From positions 13,040,784 through 13,104,783 of the forward strand of contig OY829650.1 of NCBI GenBank assembly GCA_963691815.1: a DNA stretch of 64,000 nt, written 5' to 3'. A model generated the notes under the pieces. It ran no database searches. It was given only the letters and a program-made list of their open reading frames with translations, and was not told the origin of the DNA. Every line of letters begins with the position of its first letter. Within the stretch, counting starts at the first letter, position 1. This DNA comes from Echiichthys vipera (Eukaryota > Chordata > Actinopteri > Perciformes > Trachinidae). Position numbers and translations under genes: made by a program. This document shows, piece after piece, positions 46,715 through 59,454 of the stretch.

Positions 46715-46773
46715 TGTATATATTATGTACAATATTTGGATATATATCCAAATATTGTACATAATATATACAT
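46680..46773. repeat. (TA)n tract joined to a perfect 60-bp palindrome
   Basis: (TA)n at about 46684-46709 is followed by a spacerless perfect palindrome at 46714-46773 centred between 46743 and 46744. The core around the centre is atttggatatatatccaaat. Confidence 0.97.
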
Positions 46774-46892
46774 TATAATGAGACAGATTATAGAACCAAA
46801 GATGTATCCAGTTTTCAACATGTTCACATGAATAAACCCTAACTTTACTGACATATCTATATCTGGATGTGGTTTTATATTATATTCTGCAC

Positions 46893-47034
46893 ACCCAGGT
46901 GTTTTCACTCTGGCTGATTAGACCATAAATGGTAAAGGTGTAATAGTCCCGCTCCAACAGGTGCAACCAATTAACAGGAGAGTAAGAGAGCTGTCAATGG
47001 TCTAATCAGGCAACAGAAGTGGAAACACCTGGGT
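46893..47034. repeat. foldback element, ~35-bp inverted repeat
   Basis: Left arm acccaggtgttttcactc...gattagacca (46893-46925) and right arm tggtctaatc...ggaaacacctgggt (46998-47034) are near-perfect reverse complements separated by 72 bp. Likely a small non-autonomous DNA element. Confidence 0.75.
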
Positions 47035-48689
47035 AAGTGGACAATTAGCATCAGTTTCTCTATTAGACAGTAGACTAACATTGAAGAACTTGTAAGAATG
47101 TTCGGAAGATTTTGTGTTTATGTTTTAATGTTGATTAAGTACATTTGTTTTAAGAAAGCCGGTTTCACTCTCCTCCATGTCTGTGCCCCCATAAACAGTA
47201 GATACAGATATTTTGTTACAAGTCAACAACATATATTTATGGGGCTCTAGAGGAGAACATCTTAGTGGCAGATCGTGTGTTTTAGGGTTGTGACCGTTAT
47301 GCTCCCCCTGTTATTTTTCCCGGCTAAATCATTTGCAAGCTTTCAGCTGCCACAATCAGGCAAAATGTGTTTTTTTCCAGCCTTTTTATGAAACAAATTT
47401 TTACTTTTTGCAACAGCAGTTTCATAACCAATGAGGTTAGATGCCCATTGAATATCTGGTTAAGTAATGCACTGTTGTCAAAATCATTCACTGTTACAAT
47501 TAGTTAACATGCAACATGATTTGTGCTCAAAGCTACATACTTATAGCTGGACATGATACATAAATAGTGCATTATTTTTAGAAGACAGCAACATATGGAA
47601 TCAGAGCATAACCAATGGATGCAGTTCAAACATCTTCTGGCACTGAACCACATCAATTATTTCCAGTGCTATGTCTCTCTTTTTAAGACAATTCAGGCTC
47701 ATGGAGAAACATTCATTCGTTCTTCTTAGAAGGGGATTATGGTTTTCTCACAGTATGTGTTACCAGTCACTCCCGCTAATATGCTGAAAATCCCATTTTC
47801 AGATTCCAGTTTAAACATTCTTGTTTGTTGATTTATTTTCCTCTGTGGCCTCTGACCTGCCATGTGACTGCAGCCAGCCAGCATTACCTTCATATACCAC
47901 TGTAGAGATCCATTGGACTGAATCTGAAAATACAAGATCAAGGTCAATTTTTTTTTGTCATATACATATTAGTACAGAGTACCACAGCAATGAAATACAG
48001 CGTGCCTTAGTAAGCAAGAATAAAACTAACAAAGTGCGGTTTGAGAGATGCTTGTAGCATGTCGCCATATGTCTGTGCCATCTTGACAATATATTCAGTT
48101 TACAGTTTACAATACAGATTTGAAGGTCATGACATACTGTACATTCAACGCCTTGGTATTGACAAGCTTCCGGTTGAGACTTTTGGCTTTGAGAGCAATC
48201 ACAGAAAGATGATATATACTATATACTATATTTAATCATATAAGTGCGGGGAGTGATGAGGTTAGAGGTCATGTTTAGCTGTTGCAATAAACATTTAAAA
48301 TGTGGGTCGTCTAACTGAACTACCTGTTAATCAGGGCAAATATCGTTTGTCTCTCCCAGTCCTCTCCTTTATCCTGCCTCAGACAGACACTCCGCCTAAT
48401 TAACACCCTCAGATGATAACATTTTGGAGCCTCGTTTTAACACTGTGGTTTCTTTCCATCCCAGTGAGAGAAAGACACAACCGACTATTTAGCAGAGTCT
48501 CTGTTGGATATTGGTTTAGACGAGAGGGCATGTGCTTGAGAAAGACGGTGCCATTCTCTAATTTGTTGGATTGGATCTGATTTTCAGCATTGAGGTAGAG
48601 GGAGCAGGGACACAAGTTATGTGGGAATTTTCCTCTGCTGCGTATGTCAGAAGCTGCCCCCTTCTCTGTACACCCACACAGGCACCCTG

Positions 48690-48739
48690 CTTACACATAC
48701 TGAATCACACAGACACACACAGACACACACAGACACACA

Positions 48740-48788
<49 letters not shown>

Positions 48789-48795
48789 ACACACG
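48690..48795. repeat. (CA)n / (CAGA) microsatellite
   Basis: ACACAGAC-interrupted repeats grading into pure (CA)n. Confidence 0.95.
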
Positions 48796-48960
48796 CAGAT
48801 GATCAGAAGATTTCACAGATTTATCTCTCGCTCTTTGCTGGTCTCTACGGAAACAGGCTGCAGAGAGAGAGCGATAGTTTCATTTCTTTTTACTTACAGG
48901 CCCTGTCCTTGTAGTTCTTTCAGATTACTTTGCCATACCAGTGGAAGAAGAACAAAATGA

Positions 48961-48965
48961 GAGAA

Positions 48966-49030
<65 letters not shown>

Positions 49031-49122
49031 CCACAACAAGGGACTTAAATCACAAGACTTCTCAGTCATACAGGATAAGGAGGAAATAAGCTGCACGTGA
49101 TTTCAGGATGACTTAGAAATGC

Positions 49123-49197
<75 letters not shown>

Positions 49198-49199
49198 AA
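48961..49199. repeat. (GA)n then (TC)n-(CA)n microsatellites
   Basis: GA tract with GACA interruptions at 48961-49026, then (CT)n directly joined to (CA)n at 49128-49199. The two purine/pyrimidine tracts are complementary, about 100 bp apart. Confidence 0.95.
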
Positions 49200-49252
49200 A
49201 CACCTTGACTTAAATCCTTACATGTGGACAGTGCCATCAAATTATTATGTTG

Positions 49253-49727
49253 TAAAGGTTCTCTGTGTAACTTTCAGAAAACACTGGTGGCCGTTAGTGA
49301 ACTGAAGTAAGCATCCCGTTGCTTGCGCCCACTTGCTAGCATACTTGTTAGCGGCAAGCGAGTACCAACCAAAACAGTGAGGCTGAATATAATTGACCGG
49401 CATCATGTTGGTATAATGATGTAAAATAAATTAGTATCATATTTGCAACAATATTAGCTTGCTGTTTTCTGTTTACCATCAGCCAGCTCAAGCAAGCAAG
49501 CTAACGTTAGCCACCTAGCTGTAACTTACTATGCTGCATGGATCTAGTTTTGCTAGCTTTGTAATGTTAGCTGAAAAGGTCATTTGCTAGCTGCGAGCTG
49601 CAATAGCAAGCAAGCAAACATTAGCTGACATTGCCGAAACCCCAGCACTTGGGGATATAACAACCTTTTTGCCCATTGGCAATAAAAACAACTGATACAT
49701 GTGAAAAGTTACCCACAGGGCCTTTAA
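49253..49727. mobile_element. MITE-like element rich in GCTAGC/GCTAAC
   Basis: The ends are inverted repeats: taaaggttctctgtgtaact on the left, and aaaagttacccacagggcct followed by tta on the right. The interior carries many gctagc, gttagc and gcaagcaagc words and no reading frame. About 475 bp, consistent with a non-autonomous DNA transposon found repeatedly in fish genomes. Confidence 0.7.
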
Positions 49728-50667
49728 ATGTTTGCAATATCTTCAGCTTGAGTTTGCGGGTATTTCTTTTCAAGAACCAACATTGTAAGAAGAAATACTT
49801 TGAAAAATCACTCTTTGAAGATAAATGGTATTAATTATGCAGCTTTGATACATAAGTAGAAATTATAAAATGCTATGAGTGCAACAATAAAACTGCCTCA
49901 CTGAAGTGGAGTTCAGTTGCAGTGTTACTTTATTGTCGATAAACATTGAGAGAGGTGTTGGAAGTGGAGGCTGTGGCAGGCGTACTGGCTGTGAATTAAA
50001 CACCCGGTAAAATGGAATCGATAGCAGGAGCCAGGGGAGACTGGATGAATGGAAATAGCTGCTGCACCTTAAACTTTGATCGATATGTGTGAGGGTTTGT
50101 CTCTGTGTGCGTCTACATGTACTCTATGTGTGTGTGTGAGTGTGTGAGAGAGAGAGAGAGAGAGCGAGACCGAAGTCTAAGGAAGTTTTAAATGGAGTGC
50201 TATGTGGGATTTTAAAAGCCTCTAGTCTAAGTCTAGATGACTCACCATTCACAACCAGCTTGGCCGGAGAGAGAATCCGCTTCAGTACCAGACCCAGGTA
50301 AATCCCACACATAAACGTTCTATTGATTACACTTGAGGATTTGTTTACACTTGCAGCAGTGACACAGTTGTGTAGGATGTGATATTGTTTGTACATTTCT
50401 GCCACCAATACCAGCTGTTGCACTTTCAGATCCAATGGCAATTACGAGCCTGTTGTATGAAAGGAGTGTTTTGTCTGTTTTTCAGAAGATAATTAAAATG
50501 TTAATGCAAATTAGTTGATATTTCCTTAGACAATAGTTTCTTGCGTAGCAGTTAGGCCTAGTATTTGATTCATCAAAACTGGTATTGCTAAAATTAGACT
50601 GAAACAATGAAATGATTCAAACATTTGGGAAGGATACTAGAGTGTTTATGTAACAGTATTACCTCTT

Positions 50668-50926
50668 GTAAATGGACCTGTTCTTACTGTATATAGTGCC
50701 TTTTCTAGTCTTCCAACCATTCAAGGCGCTTTTGCTACTTGCCTCATTCACCCTTTGATACACACATTCATACTGTGATAGCATCTGCTTGGCAGGAACT
50801 AATCTATTCTCCGGGAGCAATTTGGGTCAGTGTCTTGCCCAAGGACACTTCAGCAGGCGGACTGCAGGAGGACTGAATTGCCGATCTTCCAATTAGTGGA
50901 CGGTCCGCTCTACCTCCTGAGCCACA
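50668..50926 (-). mobile_element. tRNA-derived SINE, minus strand
   Basis: Reverse complement starts tgtggctcaggaggtagagc (A-box, 50907-50926), followed by ggcaattcagtcc (degenerate B-box, 50874-50886), gtgtccttgggcaagacact, aaattgctccc and the tail ctagaaaaggcactatat...caggtccatttac. Same family as 41170-41394 but nearly full length. Typical percomorph SINE. Confidence 0.8.
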
Positions 50927-53468
50927 TCCACCTGTCTTAATGTTGGAGATCTCCTCTTGAACTCATTAACACAAAAAGAAAAGACTAGTTAAAGGATTAT
51001 GGACATAATCAAAACTAGAGTATTTTCCAGTAACTATCATTTCTATTGTGTGCCTTTTCTGCCCTCTGATGGACTGAGAATTCAGAAGCAAAGGCTGTTA
51101 AAGATGTGATGTGCTGCCAGCTGGGCTAAAACTGAATAATGTACCCTGACCTGACTGAGAGGAAAGGTTGTTCAGACAGCAAAGAACAGCCCGCCAGGTT
51201 TTTTTTTGTGTCAACCACCCCCAGGAAAAAAAATGTGCTGGGAGATCTAAAGAGGGCAAATGTACAGTGTGTCTCTCTCTAAGCCAGACGGAGATCCCAC
51301 ACAGTAACTTCACTAAGCACTATACTGTATGTTCCAAAGAACAAGTCAAAGCTCAAGATGGAAAGAGTGTAGCCAGGTCCCCCTTATACATGTGATGAAG
51401 TTTGACTACTTTTCTATAGTCACAATAGGATTTAGGTGTTTTTTTTTCAAAACTATATTGCTGATGAAGCAGTGATTAACATTAGTGAACAACTGAAAGA
51501 AACACAATCTTTTTTAACCACTGAGAGAAAACACAGGTCTCAAATTTCAATACCAGGCCTACGCCACAAGGACTGGCCTCCTTGTGTTTCAACAGTACAC
51601 ATTATGAAAGGAAAAGGAGATAAATGCCACCATCTATTGTTACAATAAAAGACTGATCTTTTTTATGTTAGAAACTTTAGAATGGTAATGATTTTCACTT
51701 CACAGTTTTCAGTAAGATGGTTGCTATTAATTCACTTTACATGCATAAAACTACAGGTCATTACATATATTCAGGTTCACACAGTATGCTGGAATGTACA
51801 CAACAACGAATACTAGTTTTACCGACTCATCACAGAAAGATTAGTATACAATTAAATCCCTGCCTGGTTTGAAAACTTTGCGCTGTCCCTACGGTTGCAA
51901 ATGTGGTCTGTTTTCCACACTGACACACAGATCATCAGTGACTGCCCCAACTGACATCCAAGTCAAAATGCGAGAATGGAGACTCTATATAGGTATGTTA
52001 CCTTTGTAGATTGTTGAACCTTTCAGGGTGTTTCTCTAATGCATGCTGTGGGAGAGGCCCATCCCTCCATCAGGCAGAAAACAAGATATGAGAGGAGAAA
52101 ATAAATGAATGTGTCAGCATTCAAGGTCATGTGTATAATGTATCTTGTGCTGTGGGGTATATTATTTTATATTCCTATCAGAAATAGAAAGAAGAAAGAT
52201 AGAGAAGTTTAAGTTTAAATAATAATATGATTTATGCTCAAATTAAATACAAGAGCCAATATTGATATGTAAAAATAACTATATTGTGTCTTTGTGTCTT
52301 CTCTGAGGGATATTTGACTTTGCGTTACATATGTTATGCGTCAGTTTGGTTCAAAATAATTTACTGCCCAGATTGATGCCAGTACATCTGTAGCTCTGAA
52401 TCCCTGCCTGTCCTGGGATCAGCACCTTGGACAGCGAGTGTGACACACTTTGGTGTGGAATGATAAACATGCGGCTGTTGATTTTCACTACATCATGTGT
52501 CATACCTTATTGTCCTGTCAATTGCTGTTTTTCATATCTATTCTATGTTCTAATGTGCATGATGCCACAATGTCCTCCGCAGAAACAATAGGGGTATATT
52601 TGTGTCACATTATCATACAATTACATCCAACAATTCCAGTTTACCCTCTTTCTATTGTGGCAAAATGAGGTAGGAAATGTCAGTATAATTAATGTCGGTA
52701 TGGATTTAAAGGTTTCCACAAGTGTCTCTCTGCTCAGGAAGTTGATTGCTGCTGCATTGTTTGTCCCTGGTATTATTTTGGCCAAGGCCACTGTATTTGT
52801 GTGTGTGTGTGTGGCGACAGCATGTTTGTTGCCGCTCTTTGCCTTGGCAGTGAAAAGGCTAGGTGGAATATTGGTCAGCGATGCCCTTCCCCTCTGTGCC
52901 AAATTTGTCTCCTCTAGTGGATGTGTACAGATCAGCATGCGTACCAAATATCCACGTGGATGTGACCTTGTGCTGAATGTGTTCTACGCTGTGTGTCCAT
53001 CTGTGTCTTTTTGTGTGTGTCCTTGAGTGTTTTTCACACACACATTCAAAAACTGTGCATGGATTTGTACTCTGAAGTCACTGTGAGTGTCTGTGGATTG
53101 AGTTCAACAGCTGTGGTCCTCTCTGTCGTGCCTTAAAGCAATATCTAGCAGTGCATGTGTTGCGATGCACAAACACTGACTGCATACCAACAAACACACA
53201 TAATCTGGTTAAACTGGAGATAAAAAAAAAAAAGATTATTCAAGAATAATTATCTGAGACTTAGACACTGGGCTTTCATCTCTGCTAAGGAAAGAAATGA
53301 CTCTCTGGCCATATATAAGCGTGACTGACAGAGTACAAGGAAACATGGCTGTTACATGGAGAGTGGGAGGATGGAGAGGAGGGAGGTGGGTGGATGATAG
53401 GTAAGTTGCCAGGCAGCGTAGGAGTTTGAGGGCATGTTCAAGAGTTGCGTCTTTCAGCATGTATGAGT

Positions 53469-53471
<3 letters not shown>

Positions 53472-53506
<35 letters not shown>

Positions 53507-53724
53507 GTGCATCCTCTGTGTGTGGGTGATTGCTCACGTGGAGGCAGTTGTCATGGAAACAGAGGATGTCGTCTCGTTCCGCAAGATCTCAGCTGTCCCG
53601 GAATCCTACAGACCTCTATCTTCTCTGGCCTGACTCTGTCTTTCTTCGTTTATTTCTCCTGTTCCAATGTTCTGCTTCTTTTTGCACCACAACATTCAGC
53701 TCACTCCTCTTTCTGCCTCTCTTT

Positions 53725-53782
<58 letters not shown>

Positions 53783-53800
53783 TCTCTCTCTCTCTCTCTC
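53472..53800. repeat. (TG)n and (TC)n-(CA)n-(TC)n microsatellites
   Basis: (TG)14 at 53474-53501, and a TC tract from about 53728 with an embedded (CA)n at 53768-53781. The stretch between them is unremarkable. Confidence 0.93.
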
Positions 53801-55183
53801 TCCCTTGCTATTCTCTAGGTTACTCTCTCCCTATCTCTTGCCCCATTTCCCTGCATTCTCCAATCCCCAGTCCTCCTCCTCCTCTCTCTCACTCCTACAC
53901 GGCTGTAATGGATATAAATAGAGTTAATAAATTGCAGCAAGCCTGCCAGGGTGTATATTTATGTGTGTATGTGTGTTTGGATTTTCGCTCTAATGACCTG
54001 CATAGACTCACTGGTGGGATATCCCTACATAGGGAGCTGTAATTCACCATACCTCCCTCCCTCCCCTTCTCTCTGCCTCACACACGGCCCATTAATTTGC
54101 AACTTTCCCGCTTTAACGTCAAAACAGGCCGCTTAACTCCATTAGGCTTGTGACCCTCAGGCATTTCTCACTGGTGCTAGTGTTTTTACCAAAGCTAAAT
54201 AGGCGAAATGATCATCAAAGATAAAGACACTTGCAACCTTGTAAACAGCAACAAAGGGGCCAAATGATATTCCTCCATCTCTCTGATTTGTATGTGTGGA
54301 GAGAGTGTTAAACAAAAACAGATAAATAGGCTTGAACACGGCGAATGCATATTAAAAGTCAAATACACTAGGCTAACACGTTATCCATTTGAACTTAATA
54401 AGATAACAAGTGTTTTTACAGGACGTTGTGCTGCCCCCAAGTGGCAGAAAAGTAATTCAGTGCTGTTTTAATATCACATACGTATAGCCTACATGCTAAT
54501 AGTAAGAATATCATCTCAAACTGACCGCTCAGCTAATGCGCCTGTGGTTGTTTGATTGTGGATATACTATATGATGTGTTCTTTCTGCCCAAGACTAAAA
54601 CCAGTGTGTAACCCTGCTCCTGGTTATAGTTACACCAGCAGCACCAGAGCAGATTAGGAGCATTATTATCAATGCACACATCACATGCAAGGTCAAGGAA
54701 TGTGACCTGAATCTGACAAAACATCTAATCTCTTTCCTAGGTTCAGTCTTTAATAACAGTCTGGCGCCACGTTTACATTCAGATCCAGTCAGATGACACT
54801 CAGCACACTCGAACGATGAACGTTACTGGACCCTTATAGTGCAAGCATACTAATAATAGAATATTAATAATACTCTGTGTACAGCAGTACTTAACGCCTA
54901 TACTGTTATATGACCTAAAGATATTGTCAGCATTTTGAAATAGCACAACTTGCATGATAAAATTACCCTTTAAAGAAGTAACCACACCCTTCCTTTTTTT
55001 GACAACAGGGCTCTTGGTTTGATTTAATTCTTCTCCCTGAATGTCTAAACTGTAAATTGTGTCATGTTGCAGTTTCCAATTACATCTGGAAATCTTCTGA
55101 AAGCAAGACCATGTGTCTGTGTGTCACCTTTACCATCCCTCTGTACCTTGACCTTTGCTTTACTCTCTGCTCCTTAATGAAGT

Positions 55184-55227
55184 CTCTCTCTCTCTCCCTC
55201 TCTCTCTTACTCACACTTACACGTGCC

Positions 55228-55270
<43 letters not shown>
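55184..55270. repeat. (TC)n-(CA)n microsatellite
   Basis: Short TC tract and, 20 bp on, (CA)20 ending at about 55270. Confidence 0.94.
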
Positions 55271-55274
<4 letters not shown>

Positions 55275-55956
55275 TCACATTAACAACATGATTTATAGCC
55301 GTATTAGCAACAACCTATCCCCGGGAGACGAAATAAGGGAAAAAACAAGACAAACACATGAGACCACCTGAGACCCGACACAGTACTCATCTGTGCCCAT
55401 TTACAGACAGGAAAGAGAGAAGACACAGACAGTAATGTATGGTGAGGATTGTTGTAATGATGAACTCAAGACACAAATACCGCAGATAAAGATGAAGAAA
55501 GACAAAAATAAAGCTGTATTCCTTATAACGTGATATATAAACAAAAAAGATATAGGGGTATCACATGCAGCTTATATACTCTTTTTGTGGACATACAGTA
55601 CTCTTGCATTATTGGGAAAGTATACTTAATGAGGTAACTGATGGATGGTGTTTTTTTATTCATCCCACATTTTTTCCTCATAAGTATGGAAAGGATTATA
55701 ATAATGTGGGCATACACTCATTTGGTTGGTCTATACCAAGACAAAGGCTCAAAAACCACATCTAGAAAACCACACTGTTACCAGAGACGATGCAAAGAAG
55801 GACTGAGCAGCTGTTGTTTATCACAAAATAGAATAGTAACAAATCTTCCACTAAATCCACAAATTACAGGTTCTACATGTCTGTTTGTGTACAGGTGAAA
55901 TTTGATTTGATAACGTGTTAAGTGAGATTGAGAAGTTTGGACGGACCAAGCTAGCA

Positions 55957-56617
55957 GCTTGCCCCCAGCATCCAGCATGACACAAACATCAGTTTGTTTC
56001 AGAGTGGTATCGTCCGTCTCTGCCCTGGCCATAGATGGCTGTTCCATCTACCCATCAACAGAAGTGTGGAATCTGGGTGTCATACTGGACTCTCCCCTCT
56101 CATACCAGTCACACATTAAGAGCATCACCAAATCTGCCTTCTTTCACTTGCGAAACATTTCAAGACTCTGGCCCTCACTGTCATCCATTCATTCATCTCC
56201 TCCCGCCTGGACTACTGCAATGGTGTCCTGTCTGGGCGACCCAGTAAGGCCCTTGAAAGATTGCAGTACGTCCAGAACTCAGCTCACACCAAGCCCTGTC
56301 GGCACATCACCACCTGCCTCGAAAAAACTTCATTGGATCCCTGTCAAAGCATGCATCAACCTATAAAATCCTCCTTCTGACCTACAAATCTCCCCACTTA
56401 CTTGCACCCAAGTACATCACTGATCTCCTCCACCCCTACTCCCAGGCACAGCCCCTGTGCTCAACAGACTTGGACCTACTTTCCACTCCCCGTACCAGAC
56501 TGAAAACCTATGGGGATAGGGCCTTCTGTGCAGTTGCCCCTACCCTATGGACCCTTGAACATGACCCATGACCTTGAACGGCGCTATATAAATCCAAGCT
56601 AGTTTTATTATTATTAT
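55957..56617 (+). mobile_element. L2-type LINE, 5'-truncated, reverse-transcriptase 3' end and tail
   Basis: Frame near 56000 reads VSSVSALAIDGCSIYPSTEV then NLGVILDSPLSYQSHIKSIT; another frame reads ISSRLDYCNGVLSGRPSKAL then ERLQYVQNSA, and later YKILLLTYKSP. These are C-terminal reverse-transcriptase signatures of L2/CR1-like LINEs. Frameshifts separate the segments. The 3' end gcgctatataaatccaagct then TTATTATTATTAT is the L2-type tail. Inactive. Confidence 0.85.
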
Positions 56618-57054
56618 CTCATCTAACTCCTGGCGAAATAAATATATGCATACGATTTTCCAAAATGTCATAGCAGGTAAGCATGGTCAAACACCACACT
56701 ACTTTGAAACTGACTGTCTCATTTTACAACAAACAAACACAATCAAAGAAACTTTTCACATGAAATTTTACATAGTTGCTTTTAAAAAAAGTTGGACATT
56801 TGCCTTAAAGTAACTTGGGGATCAAGCAATCATGGGAATAAATGATTGTATTTTGTCCGTTTTATTGAAATGACTGTATATTTTCAGCATTATCTTATAT
56901 CTCACTGTTGTTTGTTATGCACCTTAACGACAATACTTCCACACTCTATTACTTTATTACTTTATTTAAGATAGTGTGATTTGTTGCTGCTCATGGGAAT
57001 CGTTGGGTCTCTGCAAATCATAAATAAGTCATAGTGCATTCTTTACCTACTCTA

Positions 57055-57122
57055 CTGTATGTAAAGTGTCTTGAGATAACTTTTGTTATGATTTGGCCCT
57101 ATAAATACAATTGAATTGAACT
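57055..57122 (+). repeat. retroposon 3' tail fragment
   Basis: gtgtcttgagataacttttg, then ggccctataaatacaattgaattgaact: a 3' tail with AATTG repeats. Only this short tail is recognisable. Confidence 0.55.
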
Positions 57123-59326
57123 AAATATTAACACTAGTATTAACACTAGTAATTCAATCAGGGATCATTGGAAACATTTATAGAAAAGGCTGATCACACA
57201 GAGATCTGATTAGTAACTGACAGAAACAAATAGAAACACACTATGTACAAACCCATAGATTACATACATACATGCATGAGTAATGGCCATATAGTATAAT
57301 TTCACTAACATACATATGTAGGAAAAGTAAGAAAAGTAGTAACTAAGAAGAAAACAGTGAAAAGTGTGTGATGAGATGCCAGTATGAGCAACTCTGGAGG
57401 AATTGTGAAAGTGAGGCATGATGATGGTGAGAGAATATCATGAGAGAGAGGCTCGATGAGCTCTGAGAGTCGTAGCATGCCAGTGGGGCCTCTCCACACA
57501 TCTGTGTGTTCATCCCATGGGGGGGTTGCAATAGCAGACGCAACAGGGTGCGTGAGTGCTCACCTCTTCCCTCCACACAGAAACATCTGTCTCCTCACAC
57601 AGGCCATATGCCTTGTAACACAAGCCCTCTTTCGTCTCTATCCCCCTTTCATGTATTTTTCTGTTTCTGTCCCCATCTTGTTGTCTTTGATGGAGTGCCA
57701 GGGGCTGGCAGACGCTCCTGCTGCACGGCTTCATGGGCACACTGTCTGCCTCTGCAATTGTCCTTTTCGAGGTGAGATAGATTTGCTGTCATGAAATAGC
57801 AACGCCAAATATGCCCACGGCTGACATCACAAGGTTCAGTTTTGTATTAGAATATAATGATTCCTCTGCATCCGCAAGTGGCCTCAGATGTGGGAATGAC
57901 ACCACACTGCACATCAATATTATACTGATGCTCAGCATTGGTTGCTGTAGGCTATTCCCAAAAGCAGATCATCAATCCTCAAGGAAAGAAATCCATTTCC
58001 TGACAGTCACTTCTAAAAAACAGTTTGCTTTGATTACTGGGCCCACTTTTATTATTGGTTTTCCCTTTCATTCCTGTGGTTAACGATCTAAATGTAGATG
58101 ACATCAAATCAATTTTACTCGGCACGCCAAGAACAGAGCTTGACAGCAAAGCCCTTTTCATTAAACTAAAACATCAACGTCAAGTTTCAGGGTCCCTTAG
58201 TATGAAAGACATAATGCTTTTTTTTGGACACAACATTTAAAATCACAGAAAGAGAAAAGAATTACTCAATCGTTAAAATACTCACAAACAGAGTAAAGAG
58301 AATATTTTTAAAGAAATGACCACAAGATATTCTGTTCTTTTGGATCTCAACACCAGTGAGTGAAGCATTAATTAATCATTTTACACAAATGACCATACAT
58401 GTATGTATATTACAGTTATGTTGTGTGTTGATGTTCTGTCTTTGGTCTGTGAGCCTAAATGATTCTGTGAGTTGTGAAAGACAGATTTACCTTGTTGACA
58501 AAAGCTCTAAAACTATAAAGTTCCTAAATAGTGGCAGATGGAGGGGAAGCTAAAATGAAATAGTTTTTTGATTTTGCCCTCAACTCTCAGGGACTACTAC
58601 AGTCTACTTGTCTGTGAGTGCGGATAAAACATTTGGATTTGACCTTTGTTTTTGTGCACTACAGGAGTCTCATTACTGCTTGTTGGCTGCAGCTACAGGG
58701 GTGTTTATGTTGCTTATACATTTATGCATTGTCTCTGCCTTGGTGATGTTCTGTTCAACTGAGTTCAATTGATTTAAGTTATTTATGTTAAGTTATTGCC
58801 AAAAATTGTCATTTTTGTGAAATTGCATGGATTGTCATCTTTTCTAAATAATTTAGTGATTTAGTCTTTCGGAGGAATATTGTTTTATTATAAATAGTAA
58901 TCTGTTTTATGCATAGGCATATAGGCTGCAAAGTAACTGTCTTTAGAAAATGAATTCAACTTTCTGCCTGGATTTAAGGGTCTGGTGCAGTCATAAGATG
59001 GCACCTGGACTTTGGTGCCATACAAATTTGTTTAATATGCTTAGAACACCTTCTTTTTCTTGCTGGACATAAATGAGCTCTCCTGCTGTAAATGTTGTTT
59101 GAATAAATTGCACCACAAACATCCAGGATTTGGAGCAATAAACACAACCCGATTTATCAGCCAGACACATTTATTATGTGCACATGGACACGAAGGCTGC
59201 ACCACAGTTGTGCTTGAGCACACACATCTCTTATATTTCTCAGGAATCGATCTAAGCCACGTACCTGTCTAAAAGGGGATTTAGACTGGGACTTTACAAC
59301 TGATAGGTCACACTGCACTGTCCAGT

Positions 59327-59454
<128 letters not shown>

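Larger units (their letters stand above)
46563..55956. other. region downstream of rab38, no gene recognised
   Basis: No reading frame shows homology I recognise on either strand. It contains the palindrome, two foldback/MITE elements, one SINE and many microsatellites listed separately. Confidence 0.6.

Noticed and set aside
52655..53026. 123-codon + strand frame with hydrophobic segments
   Set aside because: Hydrophobic and Cys/Val-rich partly because of a short TG repeat; no homology or gene context.
53221..53238. Poly(A) run suggesting a processed retrocopy
   Set aside because: Short A-tract with no gene-derived sequence upstream.
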